Positions 40,595 to 49,900 of a DNA stretch of 64,000 nucleotides are shown here, one piece after another. The stretch is from the NCBI RefSeq assembly GCF_000716605.1, contig NZ_JNXE01000037.1, forward strand, positions 1 through 64,000, read 5' to 3'. The translations under genes and the position numbers were made by a program. Position 1 is the first letter of the stretch, and each line of letters opens with the position of its first letter. The notes beneath the pieces are model-generated. The model did no database searches, was not told where the DNA came from, and saw only the letters and a list, made by a program, of their open reading frames with translations. The stretch comes from Streptomyces sp. NRRL F-525. Lineage in GTDB: Bacteria; Actinomycetota; Actinomycetes; Streptomycetales; Streptomycetaceae.

Positions 40595-41892
40595 CGGGCG
40601 TCCTCGGGCTTGGTCAGGTCGGCGGCGGGTGCGGGGGAGGAGGGCTGCGCGGGCGCGGCCGGAGCCGGAGCGGCAGCCGGGGCCTGATCCGCCGGGGCAC
40701 CCTGAGCCGGGCCCTGGGGCGGCTGTGCCGCCGTCTGCGGGGTCACGGGTGCCGGAGGCCCGTACGGGCCCGGCGCGGGCGCCACGGGCGCCGCAGGGGC
40801 GCCGTACGGATTCGGGGCGCCGTAAGGATTCGCCGGGGGCCGGCCCATCGCGAACGGCTGACCGCCGTGCTGCGGTGACGGCGGCGCGTACCAGCCCGGC
40901 TGGCCCTGGCCCGGTACCGGCATCGGCGGCTGCGCGCCCGGCGGCAGCTGCTGCATCAGACCGGCCTTCTGGTCGGTCGTCGAGCGGTAGTCGACCGCGC
41001 CCTGCGTCATCCGCATGTACGCCTCCTCCAGCGAGGCCTGATGCGGGGACAGCTCCCACAGGCGTACGTCTGTGTCGTGCGCGATGTCGCTGATGCGCGG
41101 CAGCGGCAGCCCCGTGACGCGCAGCCCGCCGTCCTGCTCGGGCAGCACGTGGCCGCCCGCCTCGGTCAGCGCCGAGGTCAGCTTCTCGCGCAGCTGGGGC
41201 TCGGTGTCCGGGGTGCGCACGCGCGCGAAGTCGGCGGAGTTCGCCGAGATGAAGTCCCGCACGCTCATGTCGGAGAGGAGCTGCCCGCGCCCGATCACGA
41301 TGAGGTGGTCGGCGGTCAGCGCCATCTCGCTCATCAGGTGCGAGGAGACGAAGACCGTACGGCCCTCCGCCGCGAGCGCCTTCATCAGGTTCCGCACCCA
41401 GAGGATGCCCTCGGGGTCGAGGCCGTTGACCGGTTCGTCGAAGAGCAGGACCTGGGGGTCGCCGAGGAGCGCGGCGGCGATGCCCAGCCGCTGGCCCATG
41501 CCCAGGGAGAAGCCCTTGGAGCGCTTTCTCGCCACGTCCTGGAGGCCCACCACCCCGAGCACCTCGTCCACCCGCCGGGCCGGGATGCCCGAGAGCTGGG
41601 CCAGGCTGAGCAGGTGGCTGCGGGCGCTGCGGCCGCCGTGCACGGCCTTGGCGTCGAGCAGGGCACCGACCTGTCTGGGCGCGTTCGGCAGCTTGCGGTA
41701 GGGGAAGCCGCCGATCGTCACCTGTCCTGACGTGGGGTTGTCCAGGCCGAGGATCATGCGCATCGTCGTCGACTTGCCCGAGCCGTTGGGCCCGAGGAAA
41801 CCGGTGACGGCACCGGGCCGCACCTGGAAGGAAAGGTTGTACACGGCGGTCTTGTCGCCGTAGCGCTTGGTCAGGCCGACAGCCTCGATCAT
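40591..41892 (-). CDS. ABC transporter ATP-binding protein, tandem pair A, with Pro/Ala tail
   Basis: The 433-residue product has an ATPase domain (residues 1-~230): Walker A GPNGSGKST, signature FSLGMGQRLGIAAALL (LGMGQ for LSGGQ), Walker B VLLFDEPVNGLDPEG and switch SSHLMSEMA. A C-terminal regulatory part ends near residue 315 (SLEEAYMRMTQGAVDYRS). After it come about 120 residues rich in Pro, Ala and Gly, including a repeated NPYGAP, which is unusual for an ATPase. ATG at 41892 is used; GTG at 41901 is possible, and neither has a clear ribosome site. It pairs with the permease at 39722. Confidence 0.9.
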   Translation of the reverse strand: MIEAVGLTKRYGDKTAVYNLSFQVRPGAVTGFLGPNGSGKSTTMRMILGLDNPTSGQVTIGGFPYRKLPNAPRQVGALLDAKAVHGGRSARSHLLSLAQLSGIPARRVDEVLGVVGLQDVARKRSKGFSLGMGQRLGIAAALLGDPQVLLFDEPVNGLDPEGILWVRNLMKALAAEGRTVFVSSHLMSEMALTADHLIVIGRGQLLSDMSVRDFISANSADFARVRTPDTEPQLREKLTSALTEAGGHVLPEQDGGLRVTGLPLPRISDIAHDTDVRLWELSPHQASLEEAYMRMTQGAVDYRSTTDQKAGLMQQLPPGAQPPMPVPGQGQPGWYAPPSPQHGGQPFAMGRPPANPYGAPNPYGAPAAPVAPAPGPYGPPAPVTPQTAAQPPQGPAQGAPADQAPAAAPAPAAPAQPSSPAPAADLTKPEDAR

Positions 41893-42016
41893 GCTCCGCA
41901 CCCATCGAAAGGATCAGGACAGCAGGGCACACGCCCCCGTAAGGGTTAGGAGGATATCGGGGCGCTGACGGTTCCGCCCAAGAGAAAGTAAAGCAACGTC
42001 CGAAGTCGAGACCGAG

Positions 42017-42787
42017 TCAGGCGTCCCGGCGCTTCAGAAGGACGTAGGCGCCCACGAGCGAGGCGAGCACCCACAGGGCCATGATCCCGAACCCGCCCCA
42101 GGGGCCGTACGGCGCCGAGTCGTCGACCGGCGTGACCACCTGCATGATCTTGCTGCCGGCCTGGTCGGGCAGGTACTGGCCGATCTTCTTCGTCGCGGAG
42201 ACGTTGCCGAGGATGTTGGAGATCAGGAAGAAGAACGGCATCAGGATGCCCAGCGACAGCATCGGCGAGCGCAGCATCGAGGCGACGCCCATGGAGAACA
42301 GCGCGATCAGGGTCATGTAGAGCCCGCCGCCGATCACCGCGCGCAGCACGCCCGGGTCGCCGATCTCCGCCCGGTGGGAGCCGAGCATCGCCTGCCCGAG
42401 GAAGAACGTGAGGAAGCTCGTCACCAGGCCGACCACGAGACACAGCCCCGCGGCCACCGCGATCTTGCTGAACAGGAAGGTGCCGCGCTGCGGGACGGCC
42501 GCGAGCGAGGTGCGGATCATGCCGGTGCTGTACTCGTTCGACACGACCAGCACCCCGAACACGATCATCGCGAGCTGCCCGAGACTCATCCCGGCGAAGC
42601 TGATGAACGTCGGGTCGAAGGACAGCTTGTCCTTGGCGCTCATGTCGTCGAACTGGCTCTTCGACAGCGCTGAGATCAGCATGCCGAGCCCGATCGTCAC
42701 CACCAGGGCCAGCGAGAGCGTCCACACCGTCGACGCGACGGAACGGATCTTGGTCCACTCCGAGCGGATGACCTGGGTCGCCGCCAT
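42017..42787 (-). CDS. ABC transporter permease, tandem pair B
   Basis: The 256-residue protein has about six membrane segments and the family stretches VIRSEWTKIRSVASTVWTL and SNEYSTGMIRTSLAAVPQRG, which match the permease at 39722. It follows its ATPase gene with a one-base gap. A 124-base region downstream leads to the second pair. The pairs probably arose by tandem duplication. Confidence 0.88.
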   Translation of the reverse strand: MAATQVIRSEWTKIRSVASTVWTLSLALVVTIGLGMLISALSKSQFDDMSAKDKLSFDPTFISFAGMSLGQLAMIVFGVLVVSNEYSTGMIRTSLAAVPQRGTFLFSKIAVAAGLCLVVGLVTSFLTFFLGQAMLGSHRAEIGDPGVLRAVIGGGLYMTLIALFSMGVASMLRSPMLSLGILMPFFFLISNILGNVSATKKIGQYLPDQAGSKIMQVVTPVDDSAPYGPWGGFGIMALWVLASLVGAYVLLKRRDA

Positions 42788-42788
42788 G

Positions 42789-43763
42789 TCAGCCCTTCTT
42801 CCAGCCGTCGCCCCAGCCCTGCTGCTGAGCAGGCGCCCCGGGGGAGGGTGATGGTGCGTCGGAATGCGCGTGGTACTCCACCGACTCCGCGGTCAACTGC
42901 ATGAACGCCTCCTCCAGGGAGGCCTGTTGGGGACTCAGCTCGTGCAGCACCAGCTGGTGCGACGCGGCCAGCTCACCGATCTGCTCGGACTTGCCCCCGT
43001 CGACTTCGAGTACCCCGCTGCCGGATTCCACGACGGTGATCCCGGCCTGGTGCAGTACATCGAGCAGCCGCTCGCGCTGCGGGGTGCGGATCCGGACGTA
43101 GGACCGCGAGTTCTGGTGGATGAAGTCCGCCATGGAGGTGTCCGCGAGGAGGCGGCCCTGGCCGATGACGACGAGGTGATCGGCCGTCAGCGCCATCTCG
43201 CTCATCAGGTGCGAGGAGACGAAGACCGTACGGCCTTGCGCGGCAAGGGACTTCATCAGGTTGCGGATCCAGTGGATGCCCTCGGGGTCGAGGCCGTTGA
43301 CCGGCTCGTCGAACATCAGGATCTCCGGATCGCCGAGCAGCGCGCCCGCGATGCCGAGCCGCTGGCCCATGCCGAGCGAGAACCCCTTGGCCTTCTTCTT
43401 CGCGACGGCGGTGAGCCCGACGGTGTCGAGCACTTCACGCACCCGGGCCGTCGAGATGCCGTTGCTCTGCGCGAGACACAGCAGATGGTTGAAGGCGCTG
43501 CGGCCGCCGTGCATGGCCTTGGCGTCGAGGAGGGCGCCGATGTACTTCAGCGGGTCCTTGAGCTGGTCGTAGTGCTGGCCGTCGATGCGCACGTCACCGG
43601 CGGTCGGCCGGTCGAGACCGAGCATCATGCGCATGGTCGTCGACTTGCCGGCGCCGTTCGGGCCGAGGAAGCCCGTGACGATGCCGGGTCTGACGGTGAA
43701 GGTGAGGTTGTTCACCGCCACCTTGTCGCCGTACCGCTTGGTCAGCCCCTCGAGCTCGATCAT
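42789..43763 (-). CDS. ABC transporter ATP-binding protein, tandem pair B
   Basis: The 324-residue ATPase has Walker A GPNGAGKST, FSLGMGQRLGIAGALL, ILMFDEPVNGLDPEG and SSHLMSEMALTADHL. It is clearly a paralogue of the ATPase at 40591 (GALLDAKAMHGGRSAFNHLL against GALLDAKAVHGGRSARSHLL) but lacks the long Pro/Ala tail and ends with a short Pro/Gly segment. The ATG at 43763 is 9 bases from the end of the MFS gene, so the exporter and both ABC pairs may share a transcript. ATPases of this type resemble those of antimicrobial-peptide or bacitracin-type resistance systems. Confidence 0.9.
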   Translation of the reverse strand: MIELEGLTKRYGDKVAVNNLTFTVRPGIVTGFLGPNGAGKSTTMRMMLGLDRPTAGDVRIDGQHYDQLKDPLKYIGALLDAKAMHGGRSAFNHLLCLAQSNGISTARVREVLDTVGLTAVAKKKAKGFSLGMGQRLGIAGALLGDPEILMFDEPVNGLDPEGIHWIRNLMKSLAAQGRTVFVSSHLMSEMALTADHLVVIGQGRLLADTSMADFIHQNSRSYVRIRTPQRERLLDVLHQAGITVVESGSGVLEVDGGKSEQIGELAASHQLVLHELSPQQASLEEAFMQLTAESVEYHAHSDAPSPSPGAPAQQQGWGDGWKKG

Positions 43764-43772
43764 GCGGCCACG

Positions 43773-45125
43773 CTAAGACGGGCGTTCGGCGGATGCCACC
43801 CGAACGGGCAAACAGAGTCCGACGAGGCAGGCAACAACGGTGAACGCCGTCGCCCAGGCGAACGCGTGCGGGAAGGCGGCGCTGCCGTGCCCGTGCGCGA
43901 GGACCGTCGCCAGTACGGCCGTTCCGACGGACCCGCCGAGCTGCTGCACGATCCGGACGGTGGTGCTCGCGTGCGGGATGCGGGCGCGGTCGAGACCTTG
44001 GTACGCGCCCACCATGACCGCCATGTTGGCCGCGCTCACCCCGAGCCCGCGCACGACCAGGGCGACGAGGAGCAGGGCGGCGCCGGGATGCGGGAGAAGG
44101 AAGGGGAGGGTGCCCAGCGCGCACAGCAGCATCCCCGCCACGGTGACCGGGCGCGGCCCGAGCCGGTCGGTCAGCGGGCCGGTGACCCGGGCCAGCAGGC
44201 TGCCCAGTCCCTGCGGTGCCAGCAGCAGCCCGGCCGCGATCACGCCCTCGCCGCGCGCCTGTTGGTAGTAGAGGGGGAGCAGGAACATCCCGCCGAACAG
44301 GGCGAGCCCGTTCAGGAACGTCAGGATCGAGGAGACGGCGAACGCGCGGTCCCTGAACAGCCGTAGATCCACGAGGGGTTCGCGGACGCGCAGCGCGTGC
44401 CGGGCGAACAGGGCGATCAGTACGGCGCCCACCGGGATCGCGGTCGCGCGTGCGGCGCCGGTCTCGGACAGGCCGTAGACCAGGGCGGCGAGGCCGGGGG
44501 AGAGGAGCAGGAGGCCGGTCAGGTCCAGGTGGTGGCCGGGGCGCGGGGTGTCCTTCGGGACGCCGCGCCAGGCCAGGGCGAGGGCGAGGAGGCAGACGGG
44601 CAGGTTGACGTAGAAGATCCAGCGCCAGCTGAGGTGACCGACGATCAGGCCGCCGCCGACCGGGCCGAGGATCGGTACGACCATGGCGGGCAGGGTGATC
44701 GCGGCCATCAGACGGCCGAGGGAGCGACCGCCGGCCGCTCGCATGACCAGGGTCTGCAGGACGGGCAGGAGCAGGCCGCCGCCGATGCCCTGGATCACCC
44801 GGAACGCGATCAGTGACTCGATGTTCCAGGCGAGCCCGCAGAGGAGCGAGCCGGCGAGGAAGAGGAGCAGCGCGCCGAGCCAGACGCGGCGGGAGTCGAA
44901 GCGTTCTACGGCCCAGCCGGAGACGGGGACGACGGTGGCGAGGGCCAGGAGATATGCCGTACTGACCCATTGCAGGCTTGTCGTGGAGGCGCCCAGGTCA
45001 TGGCCCAGGGTGTGCAGGGCTATGGAGACGATCGTGCTGTCGAGGAGCGGGGCGAGGGCGCCGAGGACGAGGATGCCGGCGAGTTTGCGGACGGCCGGGT
45101 CGAGACGGGTGGTGGTGGTCGACAC
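43773..45125 (-). CDS. MFS drug exporter (DHA2/EmrB type)
   Basis: The 450-residue protein has 12-14 membrane segments. DHA2-type motifs are LAPLLDSTIVSIALHTLG in helix 1, GIGGGLLLPVLQTLVMRA, and GPVGGGLIVGHLSWRWIFYVN, the motif C region. The GTG at 45125 has AGGGGGA 5 bases upstream; longer frames would cover the operator sites. It diverges from a TetR gene at 45215, and two palindromes lie between them. Drug or metabolite export is likely; the substrate is unknown. Confidence 0.92.
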   Translation of the reverse strand: MSTTTTRLDPAVRKLAGILVLGALAPLLDSTIVSIALHTLGHDLGASTTSLQWVSTAYLLALATVVPVSGWAVERFDSRRVWLGALLLFLAGSLLCGLAWNIESLIAFRVIQGIGGGLLLPVLQTLVMRAAGGRSLGRLMAAITLPAMVVPILGPVGGGLIVGHLSWRWIFYVNLPVCLLALALAWRGVPKDTPRPGHHLDLTGLLLLSPGLAALVYGLSETGAARATAIPVGAVLIALFARHALRVREPLVDLRLFRDRAFAVSSILTFLNGLALFGGMFLLPLYYQQARGEGVIAAGLLLAPQGLGSLLARVTGPLTDRLGPRPVTVAGMLLCALGTLPFLLPHPGAALLLVALVVRGLGVSAANMAVMVGAYQGLDRARIPHASTTVRIVQQLGGSVGTAVLATVLAHGHGSAAFPHAFAWATAFTVVACLVGLCLPVRVASAERPS

Positions 45126-45138
45126 GGTTCCCCCTTTG

Positions 45139-45197
45139 GAGACGGTGCGTCTCTTAACCGCACGATAAGCTGGACGGGATAGGAGACGCAAGGTCTC
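45139..45197. promoter_or_regulatory. Two operator palindromes between the exporter and TetR genes
   Basis: GAGAC-GGTGC-GTCTC (45139-45153) and GAGAC-GCAAG-GTCTC (45183-45197) are each preceded by G and followed by TTAA. Their centres are 44 bases apart, about four helical turns, and one site lies near each start codon. This is a typical autoregulated TetR/exporter layout. Confidence 0.8.
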
Positions 45198-45214
45198 TTA
45201 AGGGAGGTGTGCCG

Positions 45215-45781
45215 GTGCCCGGGGACAGCACACGACGGCGGGGCGCGGCCCTGGAGGCCGACATCCTGGATGCCGTATGGGACGAACTCGCCGACGTCGG
45301 CTACGCCCGCCTCACCATGGAGGGCGTCGCGGCCCGGGCCCGTACCGGCAAACAGGTCCTCTACCGGCGCTGGGCGAACCGCGCCGAACTCGTCAAGGCC
45401 GCCATGCCGCACCGCACCGGATTCCTCGCCGACCAGCTGCCCGACACCGGGGAGCTGCGCGCGGACGTGCTGGCCGTGCTGCGGCTGATGGTCGTGCGGC
45501 AACGGGAGATCGGGCCCGATGTCATCCGGGGCCTGCTCGCGGAGGCGCCCGATCTCGACCCGAAGGTGTTCGGGATCATGCACGACATCCTGCTGACGCT
45601 GCTTCAGCGGGCCGTGAGGCGCGGCGAGATCCCCACCGCGGACCTGCCCCGACGGGTCGTCACCGTCCCGGCCCAGCTGCTGCGCTACGAGATGGTCATC
45701 TCCCGCGACCCGGTCGCGGACGCCACCCTCGTCGAGATCGTGGACGACGTCTACTTGCCCCTGCTGGCCGGACACGGCTGA
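45215..45781 (+). CDS. TetR-family repressor of the adjacent exporter
   Basis: The 188-residue protein has the TetR helix-turn-helix near residues 15-60 (ILDAVWDELADVGYARLTMEGVAARARTGKQVLYRRWANRAEL in outline: ADVGYARLTMEGVAARA then LYRRWANRAELV), and a C-terminal domain of the TetR_C_16-like kind (VYLPLLAGHG at the end). GTG at 45215 has AGGGAGG 8 bases upstream and is preferred to GTG at 45209, which is too close. It most likely binds the two GAGAC/GTCTC palindromes and represses the exporter and itself. Confidence 0.88.
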   Translation: MPGDSTRRRGAALEADILDAVWDELADVGYARLTMEGVAARARTGKQVLYRRWANRAELVKAAMPHRTGFLADQLPDTGELRADVLAVLRLMVVRQREIGPDVIRGLLAEAPDLDPKVFGIMHDILLTLLQRAVRRGEIPTADLPRRVVTVPAQLLRYEMVISRDPVADATLVEIVDDVYLPLLAGHG

Positions 45782-45815
45782 GGCCCGCACCCTCCGAAGG
45801 GGATGCGGGCCTCAG
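45778..45815. terminator. Bidirectional terminator between tetR and filP
   Basis: CTGAGGCCCGCA (45778-45789) pairs perfectly with TGCGGGCCTCAG (45804-45815). The TetR stop codon is inside the left arm. The two genes converge here. Confidence 0.9.
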
Positions 45816-45834
45816 CGTTACGACAAACGCTTGC

Positions 45835-46770
45835 TCAACGGGACTGCTGAGCCGGAACTCCACGAGAGATCGGCTCGTCCTCGACCGGCGAGCTCGCGGC
45901 GGCCACCGCGGCACCGGTGAGCGTGGCGAGCATCTCGCGCACGTTCGTCAGCTGGGCGTTGATGCTGTCGCGACGGTTCGTCAGGGCGGCCAGCTCGCGC
46001 TCGGATTCCGAACGGATGCGGTCGGCCTTGGCGTTGGCGTCGGCGACGATGTCCTCGGCCTGGCGCTGAGCCGTCTCCACCGTCTGACGGGCGCGACGCT
46101 CCGCGTCCGTGCGCAGCTTCTCGGCCTCGAGCCGGAGCTGCTCCGCGCGGTGCTCGATCTCCGCGAGGCGCTTCTCGGCCTTCTGCTGACGGGACGCCAG
46201 GTCGCGCTCGGACTGCTCGCGGCGCTTGGCGAGGTTCGTCTCGAAGTCGGCGGCGGCCTGCGCGGCCTTGGCGCGGGTCTCCTCGAAGAGGGCGTCGGCC
46301 TCCTCGCGCTTCTGCTGCGCGTCCTTCTGGGCCTCGCCACGCAGCTGGGCGGAGTCGCTCTTGGCCTTCTCGACGATCCGGACGCCCTCGTCCTCCGCCT
46401 TGGACTTGCGCTCCGCAGCGAACGATTCTGCGTCGTTGCGGACCTGCTGGGCAGCGGACTCCGCGAGTTCGCGGTGCTGCTCGGCCGCGCGCCGTGCCTC
46501 CTCGCGCAGGTCCTTGGCCTCTTCCTCGGCGAGGCGGAGGATCTTCTCGACCCGCGCGCCGAGACCGGCGTACGACGGCTCGGCGTCGCTTACCTGGGCC
46601 GCGGCGTTCTGCGTTTCGAGGTGGAGCTCCTCGATGCGCTTTTCGAGAGCAGTGATACGGGCCAGAGCGCTGTCACGGTCGGAGACGAGCTTCGAGATGC
46701 GTTCGTCCACCTGAGCGCGGTCGTACCCACGCCGCACAAGCTCGAAGCCGTAGGGGGAAGTGTCGCTCAT
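45835..46770 (-). CDS. filP: Filament-forming coiled-coil protein FilP
   Basis: FilP forms intermediate-filament-like networks behind the hyphal tip and affects cell stiffness; it interacts with DivIVA and Scy. The 311-residue product has a short DivIVA-like N-terminus (SPYGFELVRRGYDRAQVDERI) and then an almost unbroken coiled coil rich in Glu, Ala, Arg and Gln (residues ~25-285), and a short non-helical end. No Cys or membrane segment is seen. It lies downstream of scy on the same strand with a 184-base gap, enough for its own promoter. Confidence 0.95.
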   Translation of the reverse strand: MSDTSPYGFELVRRGYDRAQVDERISKLVSDRDSALARITALEKRIEELHLETQNAAAQVSDAEPSYAGLGARVEKILRLAEEEAKDLREEARRAAEQHRELAESAAQQVRNDAESFAAERKSKAEDEGVRIVEKAKSDSAQLRGEAQKDAQQKREEADALFEETRAKAAQAAADFETNLAKRREQSERDLASRQQKAEKRLAEIEHRAEQLRLEAEKLRTDAERRARQTVETAQRQAEDIVADANAKADRIRSESERELAALTNRRDSINAQLTNVREMLATLTGAAVAAASSPVEDEPISRGVPAQQSR

Positions 46771-46954
46771 GGGGTTCCTGTCGAATGAGACCGGTGAGGT
46801 GATAGGTGGAATCCTAGGGGCCGAAGCGGTGTGTCATCGAGCGGATGCGTGTTTGATCTGGAGAATGACACCCCTTTTGAGTGGCTAACCGTCGGACCGC
46901 TTGCCAAAGACTCGGTCAAAGGCCCCGTAACACCCCGAACCTCACAGGGGTTTC

Positions 46955-49900
46955 TTAACCTTCAACAGACTTGCCACCCGAACGAGTTGCGCCCGCCGTG
47001 GCTGCCGCCTTGACCCCGCCGTCCTTGGCCGCTGTCGGGGCCTCGAAAGACTCCAACGCTTCCAGGACGTCCTGGACACGGGAGATTTCGGCGTTGATGT
47101 CCTCGCGGCGGCGGACGAGCACTTCGAGGTCGCGCTTGCCCTCCTCGACCGTGCGGCGGGCCTCGCGGATCGCCTCCGCCTTCAGCTCCTCGGCCTCGCG
47201 GATGAGCGTGGCCTTCTTCTGCTCGGCCTCCTTGAGGAGACCCTCGGCCTTCTTCACGGCGGCGATACGGACCTTGCCCGCCTCGGAGTTGGCCTCCGAG
47301 ACCAGCTCCTTGGCCTTCATCTGGGCCTTGCCGAGCTGCTCCTCGGCCGCCTTGATGAGCGCGTCGCAGCGGTCGCCGGCCGACTTCATCGTCTCGGCGG
47401 ACTCACGGCGGGCCCGCTCGTGCAGGTTCTCGATCTCCGTGGTGATGCGGTCGCGCAGTTCCTCGGAGCGCTCCCTTATGGCGGTGGCGTCCCGGCGCGC
47501 GCCGACGAGCAGCTCGTCCGCGTCCGTACGGGCCTGCTCCACCCGGGAGTTGCCCTCGACCGTGCCCTCGGACACCAGCCGGTCCGCCTCGGCGCGGGCC
47601 GCGCCGACCATGGAGTCGGCCTGTGCCTCGGCGTCCGCCGTGGTCTTCTGCGCCTGCTGCTGGGCCTCGCTGAGGAGTTTGTCGGCCTCGGCCGCGGTCT
47701 CCGTGATGAGGGTGTCGACCTGCTCGGCCGCCTCGGAGCGCCGTTTGTTGGCCTCCTTGCGGGCCTCGTCCAGCGTCCGCTCGGACTCCTCGCGCGCCGC
47801 CGAGGTGACCCGCTCGGCGTCCGCCTCCGCGTTCGCCTTGAGACGTGCGGCCTCGCTGCGGATCCGCTCGGACTGCTGCTGCGCTGAACCCACCGTGTCG
47901 GCGGCCTCGGCGCGCAGCCGCTCCGCGTCCCCGGTCGCGTCCGAGATGAGTTTCTCGGCCTTGGCCACGGCCTCCGAGCGCACCCGCTCGGCCTCGTTGA
48001 TCGTCTCGGTCTGGAGCCGCTCCGCCTCCGCCGTCACCTCGGTGATGAGGGTGTCGGCCTGCGTCGCCGCGTCCGAACGGATCCGGTTGGCGTCCTCGCG
48101 GGCGTCCGCACGGGCCCGCGCCGCGTCCTGGTCGGCCTGCGCGATGGTGTCCGAGGCCTGGGCGCGTGCCTGCTGGGCGTGGTCGGCGGACTCCGCCCGC
48201 AGCCGCTCCGCCTCCGCGATCGCGTCCGAAACGGTGCGCTCCGCGAGGGCCTTGGCCGCGTCCGTCTCCTCGGCCGCCCGGCGCCGGACGCGGTTGGCGT
48301 CCTCGGTGGCCCGCTCCCGCTCGCTGTAGGCGTCGGCGCGGACCCGGTCCGCCTCCTCCTGCGCCTCGCGCCGGGTGCGGTCCGCCACGTGCTCGGCGGC
48401 CGACCTGATCCCGGCGATCTCCTCCTGGGCCTGCTCGTGCAGTCCGGCGACCGACTCCCGTACCTGCTGGGCGTGCTGCTCGGCGCCCGACACCATCTCG
48501 GTGGCGCGCCGGTCGGCCTCCTCGACCAGCCGGACGGCCTCGGACTGCGCCTCCTCGACGCGGTTGCGCGCCGAGGCCAGCAGCTCCTCGCTCTGCTCGC
48601 GGGCCCGCTCGCGCTCCTGCCCGGCCTCCTCACGGGCCGACCCGAGCAGCTCCTCGGCCTCACGACGACGTCGTACGGCCTCCTCCTGCGCGGCGGCCAG
48701 CGTCTCCGACGCCTCCGTGGCCAGCCGCTCGGCGGCGGCCTGGGCCTCCGCGCGGACGCGGTCGGCGGTGTCCTGCGCCTCGGTCTTGAGCCGCTCGGCC
48801 TCCGCGGACGCCTCGGACCGCAGGCGTACGGCGATGGCCTCGCCCTCGGCGCGGGAGGCGGACGCGTCGGCGGCTGCCTCGTTGCGCAGCCGGTCGGCCT
48901 CCGCCTCGGCCTGTGCCTGGAGGGAGCGGATGCGGTCGGCGGCCTCGCCGCGCAGGCGCTCGGTCTCCTCGGCGGCCTCGCGGCGGATCCGCTCGGCCTC
49001 CTCGCGGGCGTCGGTGAGCGCCTGTTCGGCGGCGGCGAGCCGTTCCTCGGTCTCCGTGTGCAGCCGCGTCAGGCCCTCGGCGGCCTCCTCGCGGCGTGCC
49101 TCTATGGCCCGCTCGGTCTCGTCGCGCAGATCGCGCGCGGCCTGTTCGGCGTCGGCCTTGATGCCCTCGGACTGCTCGATGACCTCCGCGCGGTGGCGCT
49201 CGGCCTCCTTGCGGGTGCGGTCGAGGGTCTCCTCGGCCTGCCGGCGCAGGGTGGTGGCGCGCTCGATGGCCTCGGTGCGGACCTTCTCGCTGTCCGTGGT
49301 GGCCGTCTGGCGCAGCTCGTCGGCGTCCGCGCGGGCCTTCGACAGCAGTTCCTCGGCGGTCTTGGCCGCCTCCTCGATCTGCTGGACGGCTTCACGGCGG
49401 GCCTCGGCGCGGATGCGCTCGCCCTCGCCGACCGCGTCGGCCCGCAGCTGCTCGGCCTCGCCGCGCAGCCGGCGGGCCTCCTCCTGCAGCTCGACCGTCT
49501 TGGCCCGGTACTCCTTGGTGTCGTCCTTCGCCGCGCCCTTGAGCCCCTCGGCGATGTCGTGCGCCTGGGCGCGCAGCCGGTCGGCCTCGGCCTCCGCCTC
49601 GGAGCGGATCCGCTCGGCCTCCTCGGTGGCGGCCTTCGTGGTGTTCTTGGCGTCCTCGGACGCCTTGTCGAGGACTTCCTCGGCGGTACGGGCGGCCTTC
49701 GCGAGCTGGGAGGCGGTCTCCTCGGCGGTGAGGCTGCGGGCGTTCTCCTCGGCCTCCGCGACGATCTTGTCGGCCTTGGCCTGGGCCTCGGCGACGACCT
49801 GCTCGGCGTCGGACTTGGTGGCCTCGGCCTCCTTGGTGGCCTCCGTGACCAGCCGGGCGACCTGTTCCTTCGCGGTCCGCGTGCGCTGCTCGTTGGCCGA

